Shown here: piece by piece, positions 1 through 9,470 of the stretch
Layout of the letters: every line of letters begins with the position of its first letter
Numbering within the stretch: the first letter of the stretch is position 1
Assembly: GCF_003668995.1 (NCBI RefSeq)
Contig: NZ_CP033068.1
Location: 3,534,001 to 3,598,000, forward strand
DNA length: 64,000 bases
Source of the DNA: Flavobacterium sp. 140616W15
GTDB taxonomy: Bacteria > Bacteroidota > Bacteroidia > Flavobacteriales > Flavobacteriaceae
Direction of reading: 5' to 3'
Position numbers and translations under genes: made by a program
Notes under the pieces: model-generated
Seen by the model: the letters and a program-made list of their open reading frames with translations, nothing else
What the model was told of the DNA's origin: nothing
The model's database searches: none

Positions 1-687
1 ACGTTTAAAAGCATCCGATTAAATGACAAAAACCCAGTAAATGGTCAGGAATTAGATTTTTTACTCGTTGGTTCAATGTACGCAGAACAACAATCGGCCT
101 ACTTAAATTCATATGAAACAGGTTTAAATAAATCTGATATAACAGAATTAGTAGCAACTTATTGGGGAATTTACAATCAAAACGATGCTGTAGAAGCCCT
201 ACAAAACTTACACTATAAAAATCAAGATGACAACATCAATATCGTGTACAAAGCTGTTGAGGACAAACAAAATTATGTAGAAATATTAAAATCAGGTTTG
301 CCTAATGACAAAGCTACTTTTCATTATTACTTAGATTTGTATCGAAAAATGAACAATGTAATACCAGAACTTATAGAACAAAAAATTATTACTGATTTTT
401 CTCAACTAAAGAAAACTAAAGACAGTGCTTGGAACTATGGAAGAGGTGTTTTTTTATCTCGTTGTTGTTATGAACTAGGTTATCTTTCAGAAAAAGAACT
501 TAAAGAATACATTGCTAAATCATATGCAGGTATAAAAAGCTATTGCAGTACTTGGCAAGAGTACACCAATAGTTATATTTTTGGAAGAGCAATTTGGGCC
601 GGGAGTAATAACAGCGGAATGATTCAAATTGCAGATGATTTACTTAACAATGAAAAAAGTCCATTAAAAAATAAAAAGTACTTATAA
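1..687 (+). CDS. DUF1266 domain protein, 5' end outside the window
   Basis: The reading frame is open from base 1, so the first visible ATG at 76 is probably internal and the gene starts upstream of the window. The C-terminal 100 residues carry a pattern that I associate with DUF1266: W-x-x-GR followed by L-x-R, a GY turn, then a second SY-x-x-GR-x-x-W segment (WNYGRGVFLSRCCYELGY and SYIFGRAIW). No signal peptide or membrane helix is visible in the part present. Members of this family are cytoplasmic and of unknown biochemical function, often near secretion or stress genes. A strong terminator lies about 110 nt after the stop, so it is the last gene of its transcript. Confidence 0.7.
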   Translation, partial: TFKSIRLNDKNPVNGQELDFLLVGSMYAEQQSAYLNSYETGLNKSDITELVATYWGIYNQNDAVEALQNLHYKNQDDNINIVYKAVEDKQNYVEILKSGLPNDKATFHYYLDLYRKMNNVIPELIEQKIITDFSQLKKTKDSAWNYGRGVFLSRCCYELGYLSEKELKEYIAKSYAGIKSYCSTWQEYTNSYIFGRAIWAGSNNSGMIQIADDLLNNEKSPLKNKKYL

Positions 688-795
688 AATCATCTAAAGT
701 TTTAATATGGAATTAAATGTAAAAAATTAAATTCATACAAAATTTAAAATCAATAAATAATACAACAGTTGCATTCTACTGCTATTTTAAATAAG

Positions 796-828
796 GGCCT
801 GACTAGTTTTTACTAGTCAGGCCTTTTT
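796..828 (+). terminator. Rho-independent terminator after the DUF1266 gene
   Basis: A perfect 12-bp stem (796-807 with 812-823, GC-rich at its base) with a 4-nt loop is followed by five T. It separates the DUF1266 gene from comEC. Confidence 0.9.
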
Positions 829-861
829 ACTAAATAAGAGTTATTTCTTACAAAATAATCG

Positions 862-869
862 TATTTTTG
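862..869 (+). promoter_or_regulatory. Bacteroidota -7 box upstream of comEC
   Basis: TATTTTTG matches the TAnnTTTG -7 consensus of the Bacteroidota primary sigma factor. It ends 4 nt before the comEC ATG, so the transcript would be nearly leaderless. No clear -33 TTG was assigned. Confidence 0.5.
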
Positions 870-873
870 CTAT

Positions 874-2910
874 ATGAAAGTATTAGAATTTCCTTTAGCA
901 AGAATAACAATTGGCTTCATCCTAGGTATTTTATCCACAAACTATCTAAACCTTTCGGTCACTTTTACATTAGTAGCACTTACTGTTGTAATTGTCCTAT
1001 TTTATACTTCTTATTATTACACAACAAATAAACAAAAGAGAGTAACTTACTTTGGAATTACGACCTATCTCTTAGCCTTTTGTATCGGAATTACAACTCA
1101 GACTCTACATACCGAATCATTCAGAAAAAACAATTACACCAACTATCAAGGCATTTACGACAAACCACATTTAATAGACTTTATAATTAACGAAAAATTA
1201 AAAAGTAATAATTATAGTGATAGGTACATAGCCACAATAAAGCAAATTAACCAAAAACCCATGTCGGGTAAAATGGTGGTAAACATAAAAAAAGATAGTA
1301 CTCAATTAAATTTAGAAATAGGAAATTGCATTCGCATTAAAGGACAATTATTTAAAAATAGCGCTCCAAAAAACCCAAATCAATTTGACTATAGTAACTA
1401 TTTAGATAAAAAAAATATCTATGCGCAATTATATATTCAAAGAAGTGATATAGCTATAAGCGCACAAATAGAGAAAGACATTTGGTACTATGCGGCACGA
1501 ATACGAACAAAAATCATCCAGAATCTTGAGAAGAATGGTTTTAACAAAACTGAAATGAATGTAGCTCTTGCTCTTATTTTAGGCCAACAACAAGATATAT
1601 CTCCCGAAATAATCAAAGATTATCAATACGCAGGTGTTACACATATATTATCTGTTTCGGGGCTACATGTTGGCTATATATTAATTTTTATAACTTATAT
1701 CTTAAAACCAATCCCTAATACCCAAAAAGGATCATTGATAAAGCTCATTACAATCATAGTTTCATTATTTGCTTTTGCAGTAATTTCAGGATTTTCACCA
1801 TCAGTATTACGATCTGTAGTAATGTTTTCGTTTGTAGCACTGGGGATTCATTTAAGAAGAAGTGTAAATATTTACCATACGTTATTGGTTTCGATATTCT
1901 TTTTACTCCTTTTTGAACCTGCTTTTATATTTGATGTAGGATTCCAGTTAAGTTATTTAGCCTTGTTTTTTATTATTTGGCTACAACCAATATTAAAAAA
2001 ATTATGGTCACCAAAACATAAATTCACAACCGCAATTTGGAATGCTCTTACAGTCTCATTTGCCGCACAAATAGGAACTTTGCCAATATGCCTGTATTAT
2101 TTTCATCAATTTCCTGGGCTGTTTTTTGTTGCCAATATAGTAATTATACCTTTTTTAAGTGTCATTATGATTTTAGGAATTATAGTAATGATTTTGGCGG
2201 CATTTAATAGTGCACCTACATTACTTGTACTGCTACTAGAAAAAAGCATTTTTTACTTAAATAAAATAATAAACATCGTTGCATCGTTCGAAGGTTTCAT
2301 AATACGTGATATTTCGTTTAATAATTACTTACTAATTTCATCTTACCTCTTAATAATAACTGGAGTTATTTGGCTAAAGAAACCCTCTTTTACAAAACTA
2401 ACAGTGACTCTAAGCTCAATAATACTACTGCAAATTTCATTTATTCTAAATCAAAAAAAAGCAGAAACACAAAATGAGTGGATCGTTTACAATCTTCCCA
2501 AAAATTCTCAAATTACAGAAAGAACAGGTAAATCAGTAACTTTATTTACAACAGATACTACTTTGAATAACGCATCTAATAATTACTCTTTAACTTCTTA
2601 TTTAGTAGGTAACTTTGGGAATCTAACTAGTAAAGAGAAACTAAAAAACACAGCTTATTTTAAAGGCAATAAAATCTTAATTATAGATAGTAGTGGAATA
2701 TATTCTAAAAAAATAAAACCGGATATTATAATGATAATACAATCGCCGAAAATAAATTTTGAAAGATTACTAAAAACAACCCAACCAAAAATGGTTATTG
2801 CTGATGCTACAAACTACAAATCAATACAAGTATATTGGAGAAAAACCTGTATGAATAAAAAAATCCCTTTTCATTCTACTGCTGAAAAGGGATTCTATAA
2901 ATTAGATTAA
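874..2910 (+). CDS. comEC: ComEC/Rec2-family DNA uptake channel protein
   Basis: This is a 678-residue polytopic inner-membrane protein. N-terminal helices are followed by a soluble DUF4131-like segment (about residues 100-190), then the ComEC competence domain with the hallmark THILSVSGLHVG at about 255-266 and SGFSPSVLRSVVM at about 305. About ten hydrophobic segments follow. In naturally competent bacteria ComEC carries single-stranded DNA across the inner membrane. The last 160 residues show no metallo-beta-lactamase HxHxDH motif, so this is the shorter form without an obvious nuclease domain. It is monocistronic. Its last codons overlap the terminator of the convergent downstream gene. 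Confidence 0.92.
   Translation: MKVLEFPLARITIGFILGILSTNYLNLSVTFTLVALTVVIVLFYTSYYYTTNKQKRVTYFGITTYLLAFCIGITTQTLHTESFRKNNYTNYQGIYDKPHLIDFIINEKLKSNNYSDRYIATIKQINQKPMSGKMVVNIKKDSTQLNLEIGNCIRIKGQLFKNSAPKNPNQFDYSNYLDKKNIYAQLYIQRSDIAISAQIEKDIWYYAARIRTKIIQNLEKNGFNKTEMNVALALILGQQQDISPEIIKDYQYAGVTHILSVSGLHVGYILIFITYILKPIPNTQKGSLIKLITIIVSLFAFAVISGFSPSVLRSVVMFSFVALGIHLRRSVNIYHTLLVSIFFLLLFEPAFIFDVGFQLSYLALFFIIWLQPILKKLWSPKHKFTTAIWNALTVSFAAQIGTLPICLYYFHQFPGLFFVANIVIIPFLSVIMILGIIVMILAAFNSAPTLLVLLLEKSIFYLNKIINIVASFEGFIIRDISFNNYLLISSYLLIITGVIWLKKPSFTKLTVTLSSIILLQISFILNQKKAETQNEWIVYNLPKNSQITERTGKSVTLFTTDTTLNNASNNYSLTSYLVGNFGNLTSKEKLKNTAYFKGNKILIIDSSGIYSKKIKPDIIMIIQSPKINFERLLKTTQPKMVIADATNYKSIQVYWRKTCMNKKIPFHSTAEKGFYKLD
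2857..2894 (-). terminator. Minus-strand terminator inside the 3' end of comEC
   Basis: A perfect 12-bp inverted repeat (2862-2873 with 2883-2894, 9-nt loop) is followed on the minus strand by seven T (complement of A 2857-2863). On the plus strand no T-run follows, so the signal serves the minus-strand thioredoxin-like gene that ends at 2981. It lies wholly within comEC codons. Confidence 0.8.
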
Positions 2911-2980
2911 AACATAACATAGCTTTCATACAAGAACAAAAGCCTATCAAATAAAATTATTGAATCTTGATTATACAAAG

Positions 2981-3436
2981 TTAAAAATCACTTGGACGTA
3001 AAAGTGAATTTGCCTCTGTAATCCAAGCCTTAACTCCACCTGATGTGTAAGTCATCTTACCCAATGATCCAAATGTAGTTTTACTTTTTCTAATAACGGC
3101 ATTAGCAAAACATACTTCTGGAAATTCTTGGACACCAAAAGCATTCTTCAATTTAATATTTTGCTCTTTATCACTATCAGAAGCATTCTTGTCGGATAAA
3201 TCTAATTTTACTAAAACAACATTATCTCTTGACCATAGCGCAAAATCTAAAGTTTTCATTATTTCATTCTCTAAATTATGGGAATAATTTTCTGCTGTAA
3301 ACAAAATCAACATCGGTTTCTTTACTTTATTACTAGTTTCAATACCTTCAGCAATAGTAGTTTTCCAAACTAGGTTTTGTGATTGCACAGTAAAAAATCC
3401 TAAGAAGAATGCAAGCGTAAGTATTTTTTTTATCAT
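2981..3436 (-). CDS. Exported thioredoxin-fold protein lacking the CxxC motif
   Basis: This 151-residue protein has a signal peptide (MIKKILTLAFFLGFFTVQSQ, cleavage near residue 19). It aligns through its length with the thioredoxin-like protein at 3672-4139: both share N-x-x-KKPML at the start of the fold, a DNVVLVKLDL strand, and a G-Q-x-FP cis-proline segment. Where the neighbour has WCGWC, this copy has AENYSHN, so both redox cysteines are gone. It cannot act as a classical thiol oxidoreductase and may be a chaperone-like or binding derivative. It looks like a tandem duplicate that lost catalysis. Confidence 0.8.
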   Translation of the reverse strand: MIKKILTLAFFLGFFTVQSQNLVWKTTIAEGIETSNKVKKPMLILFTAENYSHNLENEIMKTLDFALWSRDNVVLVKLDLSDKNASDSDKEQNIKLKNAFGVQEFPEVCFANAVIRKSKTTFGSLGKMTYTSGGVKAWITEANSLLRPSDF

Positions 3437-3593
3437 AATAAATCTGGTTCTGGTTAGTTAATTTAAACGAAATTAACATTAAATTTCAATTATCCAAATT
3501 TAATTATGATTTAAAACAAACTATAATCAACAATTACATATTTACACATTAAAATCTATAGTAGAAGCAAAAAATATCATTATAATAAAAATG

Positions 3594-3627
3594 AAAAAGC
3601 TCTTTTCGGATAAACCAAAAAGAGCTT
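3594..3627 (-). terminator. Terminator of the DPP IV-POT-thioredoxin operon
   Basis: A 10-bp stem (3597-3606 with 3618-3627) with an 11-nt loop is followed on the minus strand by a run of T that overlaps the stem base. It lies 45 nt after the thioredoxin stop and separates it from the cysteine-less paralogue. Confidence 0.75.
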
Positions 3628-3671
3628 CATTTATTTATTATAATAGTTACTTGAACTATTTAATCATTTAA

Positions 3672-4139
3672 TTACTTTTTAACCGGATTAACGATTCCAT
3701 TTGCAACTGCAAGCCATGCAGAAGGACCACCAGCTACATAACCTGTAGTCCCCAATCCTTGAAAATTAACTTTTCCGTCTTTACTTTCTGCTTTAGTAAA
3801 GTAAACAGTTGGAAAGCCTTGAATTCCAAAAACCTGCTGTAATTCATTGTTTTGGGCTTTTAACTCTGGAGTTTGTGCTGTTCTTCTAGGAAAATCAAGT
3901 TCAACTAAAACAACATTATCTTTAGCCCATTTATTAAACTCAGACGTTTTTAAAACTTCGCTTTGCAAACGAATACACCATCCGCACCAATCACTTCCAG
4001 TGAAAAACAATAACATAGGTTTTTTCTCCTTATTACTTACTGCTATAGCCTCTTTTACATCAGTGTACCACTTAAGTTCTTGTGCTTGAACCGCAAAGGA
4101 ACCTAATACTAATAACAATGTAATAAATATCTTTTTCAT
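3672..4139 (-). CDS. Periplasmic thioredoxin-family protein (WCGWC active site)
   Basis: This 155-residue protein has a signal peptide ending near AVQAQ (residues 1-20) and a single thioredoxin fold (thioredoxin_7 / DUF255-like). The active site SDWCGWCIRLQ lies near residues 49-59, and a cis-proline FPT segment follows at about 110. The CxxC motif is intact, so it is a likely periplasmic disulfide reductase or isomerase. It follows the POT transporter by 55 nt on the same strand and precedes a terminator, making it the last gene of the peptide-use operon. The paralogue at 2981-3436 lacks the cysteines. Confidence 0.88.
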   Translation of the reverse strand: MKKIFITLLLVLGSFAVQAQELKWYTDVKEAIAVSNKEKKPMLLFFTGSDWCGWCIRLQSEVLKTSEFNKWAKDNVVLVELDFPRRTAQTPELKAQNNELQQVFGIQGFPTVYFTKAESKDGKVNFQGLGTTGYVAGGPSAWLAVANGIVNPVKK

Positions 4140-4194
4140 TTTATTTTTATTTTATTCATCAAATTTAATAAAAAATTAAACTTGAAAATGTCTT

Positions 4195-5997
4195 CTACTT
4201 TACTTCTTGCATTAATTTTTTAATGAGTGGGGAAATAAGTATTAAAATTACTCCAGCAATCAATGCATAAATACCTAGTTGCTTATATCCATCCGCATAT
4301 ACATTTAATTTTTCCAGGTTAGTTGCATGCTCAGAAGCTCCAGCAATATTAGCACCTAGTAATCCAGCAAAATACTGACCATAAGCACTAGCCAAAAACC
4401 ACATTCCCATTATTACTGCTTGGGTTTTTAGAGGAGATAACTTAGTCATTGCCGACATACCAATAGGAGACAAACAAAGTTCTCCAAAGGTAATTATAAA
4501 CCAACCGAAAGTAAACAATCCTAAAGATGTTCTTCCATCAGGTCCGGCAAAAAATTTAGTATAATAAAATACCCAGAAACCACCCGCAAGAAACAAAAAT
4601 GCTAATCCAAATTTAATGACTGTATTCGGCTCGATTTTGCGTTTAGACATCCATAACCAAACCAATCCTACCAATGCGGCAAAAATAATTACAAAAAGTG
4701 AATTAGCTGAATTGTTAACTCCATTTGGATCAAGTTTAACACCTAAAACAGTATTATCTAAATTATTTAATGCGAATAAACTTAATGACCCTCCACTTTG
4801 TTCAAAGAAAGCCCAAAAGAAAATAGAAAATAATATAAATACTAAAGCTGCTATCAGTTTCTTTATCTCTGAACTTTTTAGATTCTTACCACCTTCTAAA
4901 TCAGCTGTCCCTCTCTTAAAGAAAAAATAAATGCTCACAAAAGGAATTAAAATAGCGAATCTGCTTATGCCTAAATCATTACATCTTTTTGCTCCCAAAG
5001 AAAGTAACAACCACAATAAAGGAAGCGTTAATAACACAAAAACTATATTATCAACAAAATAATGTCTCAAGAAAAACAAAGGTAAAGCAATACAACTGAA
5101 GCACAAGAAATAATAAATTCTAGATATTTTTCCGTTAAAAGAGAACATATTCGAATCATCATTATTACTTAACGATGCCATTTCATAAAACAAATACATT
5201 AATGCAAATGGCCCAATTATAAACATGAATACATCTGTATATTCTGTATTAGAAACCATCTTCATGATAATCGGAATTACAACCAATGAACTTGCATAAG
5301 TTACAATTTCTAACAAACGTCTTTTAGGTTTCTCTATATGTCGCAATGGCGAAAGTCCAATTTCACCTAAACTTTTTTGCGTTTGGGTAAAAGTCAACAA
5401 ACTTATAACCATTACAATTGAAGCAAAACCAAAGGCATAATTCCAACGATACGCTACTGGAACAAATGAATCCCACAAAGATCCATTGGCAACAGCAATA
5501 CAAATATATCCTCCGATTAAAGCTCCTAAATTAACTCCTGCATAAAACAGCGAAAATCCGGCATCTACTCTCGTATCACCTTCTTTGTATAGCTGTCCAA
5601 CCATTGTAGATATATTTGGTTTAAAAAAACCTGTACCAATAATAGTAAAGCTAATTCCGAAAAAGAAAAATTGTTTAGGATCAATAGCTAAAATTACACT
5701 TCCAACTATCATCAATAGCCCTCCCCAAAAAAGAGACTTACGGTAGCCTAATATTTTATCTGCAAACATTCCTCCAATAAAAGTAAATGCATAAACAAAA
5801 GCTTGTGTGGCACCGTATTGTAAATTAGCAACTCTCTCATTCATTCCTAGTTGGCCAACCATAAATACAACCAACATCCCTCTCATTCCGTAGAAACAAA
5901 AACGTTCCCACATTTCGCTAAAAAACAAATACCACAATTGTTTAGGGTATTTCCCTTTAAAGTTTTGTATTTGTTCTAAACTAATATTCTGCTCCAT
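4195..5997 (-). CDS. POT-family peptide transporter with a DUF805-like insertion
   Basis: A 600-residue proton-dependent oligopeptide transporter (PTR2/POT, major facilitator fold). The N-terminal ExxER motif (EMWERF) couples proton and peptide binding, and FYxGxNLGA and GxGFFKPNIS motifs follow in the N-half. Between the N and C bundles, residues about 283-370 carry a hydrophobic insertion with GKISRIYYF and RCNDLGIS-x-F followed by a helix and a terminal GT-x-x-x-GGKN, which resembles a DUF805 membrane domain (R..D.G.S signature). The other two POTs here lack it. It is third of three POT genes downstream of DPP IV, 11 nt after its neighbour, and probably imports di- or tripeptides. Confidence 0.9.
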   Translation of the reverse strand: MEQNISLEQIQNFKGKYPKQLWYLFFSEMWERFCFYGMRGMLVVFMVGQLGMNERVANLQYGATQAFVYAFTFIGGMFADKILGYRKSLFWGGLLMIVGSVILAIDPKQFFFFGISFTIIGTGFFKPNISTMVGQLYKEGDTRVDAGFSLFYAGVNLGALIGGYICIAVANGSLWDSFVPVAYRWNYAFGFASIVMVISLLTFTQTQKSLGEIGLSPLRHIEKPKRRLLEIVTYASSLVVIPIIMKMVSNTEYTDVFMFIIGPFALMYLFYEMASLSNNDDSNMFSFNGKISRIYYFLCFSCIALPLFFLRHYFVDNIVFVLLTLPLLWLLLSLGAKRCNDLGISRFAILIPFVSIYFFFKRGTADLEGGKNLKSSEIKKLIAALVFILFSIFFWAFFEQSGGSLSLFALNNLDNTVLGVKLDPNGVNNSANSLFVIIFAALVGLVWLWMSKRKIEPNTVIKFGLAFLFLAGGFWVFYYTKFFAGPDGRTSLGLFTFGWFIITFGELCLSPIGMSAMTKLSPLKTQAVIMGMWFLASAYGQYFAGLLGANIAGASEHATNLEKLNVYADGYKQLGIYALIAGVILILISPLIKKLMQEVK

Positions 5998-6008
5998 TTT
6001 TATAATAA

Positions 6009-7681
6009 TTAATTAATACCGTGATCTTTCATCACTTTATTTAAATTTTTAACCAAAGCAAACATTAATATTGTTGCAAACATCAATAAAGCAAAATTCA
6101 CCCAGAAAAAGTTTATTTTGTTATCATATTGATCCCACATACTAGCTAAAACGCCACTTAGTTTGTTTCCAATTGAAGTTGATAAGAACCAACCACCCAT
6201 CATTAAGGCTGTAATATTTTTTGGAGACAGTTTAGATACAATTGACAATCCCATGGGACTCAAAAACAACTCTCCTATAGTTATAATTCCATAATTAGCA
6301 ACCAACCACCAAACCGATACTTTTTCGGCTCCGTTACCTCCTATATGGACTGCCGCAATCATAACTAAAACAGATAATGCAGAAATCAATAATCCGAATG
6401 CAATTTTTGTTGGCGTACTTGGTTCTTTTTTCGATTACGTAAAAAAGTAAAAAATGCAACCACCAAAGGTGTCAAAATAATTACCCAACCTGGATTTATC
6501 GACTGACTTAAATTAGTCGCCCAAATAGAAACTGTTGCCCCTTCAGTTGGCTTTTTGTCCTCGGCTACGTTTCTAAAATAAACGGGATGATCTACAGTTT
6601 TTACAACTTTCCCATTTTCTTTTTGAAGTCTAAAACTAGAATCATATAATTCTGTTGAATCTTTTGCGTACTTCACCTCTTTGGCCAATTTCAAATTATT
6701 GAAAACAGTTTGTGTAGTTCCAGTAATTTCTCTGTCAGTATAGCGGTCTGCCCAAGTAGTCAATGCAGATCCATTTAGTTTAAAAACTGCCCAAAATAAA
6801 ATAACCACGGCAAAAATAGAAAGTAGCGCTCCTATTTGTCTTTTCTCTTCTACTTTAGCTTTAAAATATAAACTTCCATAGAAATAAATTACAGGGATAC
6901 AGGCAAAAATAAAAGCATCTGTACTATCTGAACCAAAAATTGAGCTATCTAAATTTACATCAGACTGAACTCCTTTTAGCAACCAGCCTATAACTCCAAA
7001 TACAATGGATGGAACAAGAATGTACAATACAATTTTTGAAAATGGCATATCCCCTTCTTGAATCCCCTTTTTTTCTGTTTTATTACCATAATGTTTTGTA
7101 CCTAACATAAAAACAATTACACCAATAAACATTCCTAATCCAGCGGCCATAAAAGCATAGTGCCACCCTAGAAGTATTTGTAAAGCAGCTCCAAAGAAAT
7201 TACAAATGAAAGCTCCCACATTTATTCCCATATAGAATATATTGTATCCTTCATCTTTCTTATCCTTGTATTTCTCTTCGTCATAGAAATTCCCTAGAAG
7301 TGTAGAAATATTAGGTTTAAAAAAACCATTACCAATAATTACCAACGTCATCGCCACATATAACATTGTTAAACTATGAATTCCCATCATAAAATAACCT
7401 ACCCCCATCATCAATCCACCAAGAATGATTGAGTTTTTATATCCTAAATATCTATCTGCAACCAAGCCTCCAATAAAAGGTGTTAGAAACACAAGTGCAA
7501 TAAAAGTTCCGTACAAATCAGAAGCTTCTTTCTCGGTCATTGCAAACCCTGCCTCTACATCTTTTAGATATAAAGTAAAAATTCCAATCATTAAATAATA
7601 ACCGAAACGTTCCCACATTTCAGATAAAAACAAAAAAGGTAAAGCTTTTGGGTGATTTTTCCACATAATAAATAGGTTCAA
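6009..7681 (-). CDS. POT-family peptide transporter, frame interrupted once
   Basis: Two overlapping frames together encode one POT transporter of about 557 residues. The first (7681 to about 6430) has EMWERFGYY, GNGFFKPNIS and FYMGINVGAF. The second (to 6009) has GELFLSPMGLSIVSKLSP and the last helices. The break is at the A6 run (complement of 6426-6431). One extra A joins RNRKK to EPSTPTK without loss, so I read it as one gene with a base deletion. The site also reads A AAA AAG in frame, a canonical -1 slippery heptamer. A roughly 90-residue hydrophilic loop sits between late helices. It lies between two other POT genes, 60 nt and 11 nt away. Confidence 0.85.
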
Positions 7682-7741
7682 AATTAAAAAATTACCTACC
7701 CAAATAAATCGGATAGGTAATAGCTATTAGTGTTTTATTAA

Positions 7742-9433
7742 TTAACGAATACCGTGCATCATTTTCTTTAACAAAGGAGTCAATGCAAATAAGATTACTG
7801 CAGCGATTCCTGTTAAGATTACAAAAACCATGAAAAACTCAAAAAGATTATGAATTTCAAAACCAGCGAAAACAGGATTTGTTGCACTAATCTGATTTGC
7901 TTCTAAGATCTTTAATTGTTCAGGAGTTGCAACAACTGCTTTATCTAAGATAGGTTGCAAATCGATTCCTAAATCTTTTGCTTTTACAAATTTCTCTCCT
8001 GTTGCAGGCATAATAGATCCCAAAGTTCCTGATAAGGCATATCCTGCAGCATTAGATAAGAAGAATACTCCGAAAAGTAATGATGAAAAACGTTTTGGAG
8101 ATAATTTACCTACCAATGATAATCCGATTGGCGATAAACACAACTCAGCAAAAGTTTGAATTAAATACAAAAGAATTAACCATTTGATCGCTAAAAGTCC
8201 ACTGTTACCAAGGTCTTTCACATTGTAAGCAATAATAAAATAACTCAATGCAATTAATGCTAAACCAATTGCTTGTTTCATAGGAGAAATAGGCTCTTTA
8301 CCTTTTTCTCTTAATTTGTCCCATAAAATACTAAAAGGCAAGGCAAAAGCGAAAACGAAAATACCATTAAACACCTGAACCATTGAAGCTGGCATCTGCC
8401 ATCCGAACATAAAAGTTCTATCTGTTTGATTTGCTGCAATAAAAGTCAATGAAGATCCTGCTTGCTCAAAAGCAGCCCAGAAAAATATAATAAAGAATGC
8501 AACAATATAGATAACAAAAATTCTATCTCTTTCTATTTTAGTTAATGAACTATCAGAAATAATCAATCCAGCTAATGTTAATCCACTAGCATAAATAATT
8601 GGGTAAATTAATGTTTTAATGAAGTTATCCCCGTCTAAAAGGTAACGGAAAGCAAAAAACAAAATCACAAATGCAATAACTGCACCAATCAAAGCTTGTG
8701 TAGAAAAAACAGCTTTTTGAGCTTCTCCTTCTTCATAATCAGTAACATCATTTTTAGAAGGCAAACCTCCTAATGGCTTTCCTTCTGGAGTAACGACATA
8801 TTTATTTTTCAATAAAAAGAAAACACCTGTTCCAATTAACATTGCAATCGATGCTGCTAAAAACCCCCATTTAAAAGCGTGTATATTCTGAACACCGCTT
8901 ACTACTTCGTCACCTAAATAAGGACAAATTGTTTGTCCTAAGAAAGCACCTAAATTGATTCCCATATAGAAAATCGTAAAAGCAGTATCTAATTTTGTTT
9001 TTTCTTGTTTTGGATACAAACTTCCAACCATACTCGAAATGTTTGGCTTAAAGAATCCATTTCCAAAAATAATGATTCCTAATGCAGACCACATTAAGAT
9101 ATTTGCCAAACTCATATTTGAACCAAAAATACTAGCACTAAAGAACAAAAAAAGTTGTCCTATTGCCATCATCAGTCCACCCAATAAAATACAATTTCTG
9201 TTACCAAAGAAACGATCGGCAATAAATCCACCTAACATTGGTGTTAAATAACAAAGTCCCAAGAAGCCTCCATAAATTAATGCAGCATCTGATTCTTTCA
9301 TTAATAATGAGTTTACCAAAAATAAGGTAAGAATTGCTCGCATTCCGTAAAAATTAAACCGCTCCCACATTTCTGTCCCAAACAAAACCCAAAGTCCTTT
9401 TGGATGCGCAGTTTTTACTTCTGTTTCTTTCAT
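7742..9433 (-). CDS. POT-family peptide transporter
   Basis: A 563-residue proton-coupled oligopeptide transporter. EMWERFNFYGMRAIL near residue 22 holds the ExxER motif. GNGFFKPNISSMVG and FYMGINLGAFLG mark helices 4-5, and AELCLSPIGLSLVGKLSP marks the C-bundle. A hydrophilic loop of about 50 residues precedes the last helix. It starts 37 nt after the DPP IV stop, so it is the first transporter of the operon. Dipeptides released by DPP IV are its likely substrates. Confidence 0.93.
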   Translation of the reverse strand: MKETEVKTAHPKGLWVLFGTEMWERFNFYGMRAILTLFLVNSLLMKESDAALIYGGFLGLCYLTPMLGGFIADRFFGNRNCILLGGLMMAIGQLFLFFSASIFGSNMSLANILMWSALGIIIFGNGFFKPNISSMVGSLYPKQEKTKLDTAFTIFYMGINLGAFLGQTICPYLGDEVVSGVQNIHAFKWGFLAASIAMLIGTGVFFLLKNKYVVTPEGKPLGGLPSKNDVTDYEEGEAQKAVFSTQALIGAVIAFVILFFAFRYLLDGDNFIKTLIYPIIYASGLTLAGLIISDSSLTKIERDRIFVIYIVAFFIIFFWAAFEQAGSSLTFIAANQTDRTFMFGWQMPASMVQVFNGIFVFAFALPFSILWDKLREKGKEPISPMKQAIGLALIALSYFIIAYNVKDLGNSGLLAIKWLILLYLIQTFAELCLSPIGLSLVGKLSPKRFSSLLFGVFFLSNAAGYALSGTLGSIMPATGEKFVKAKDLGIDLQPILDKAVVATPEQLKILEANQISATNPVFAGFEIHNLFEFFMVFVILTGIAAVILFALTPLLKKMMHGIR

Positions 9434-9470
9434 ATTGTTTATTATTATATTTAGGTTAATTAGATTTTAA

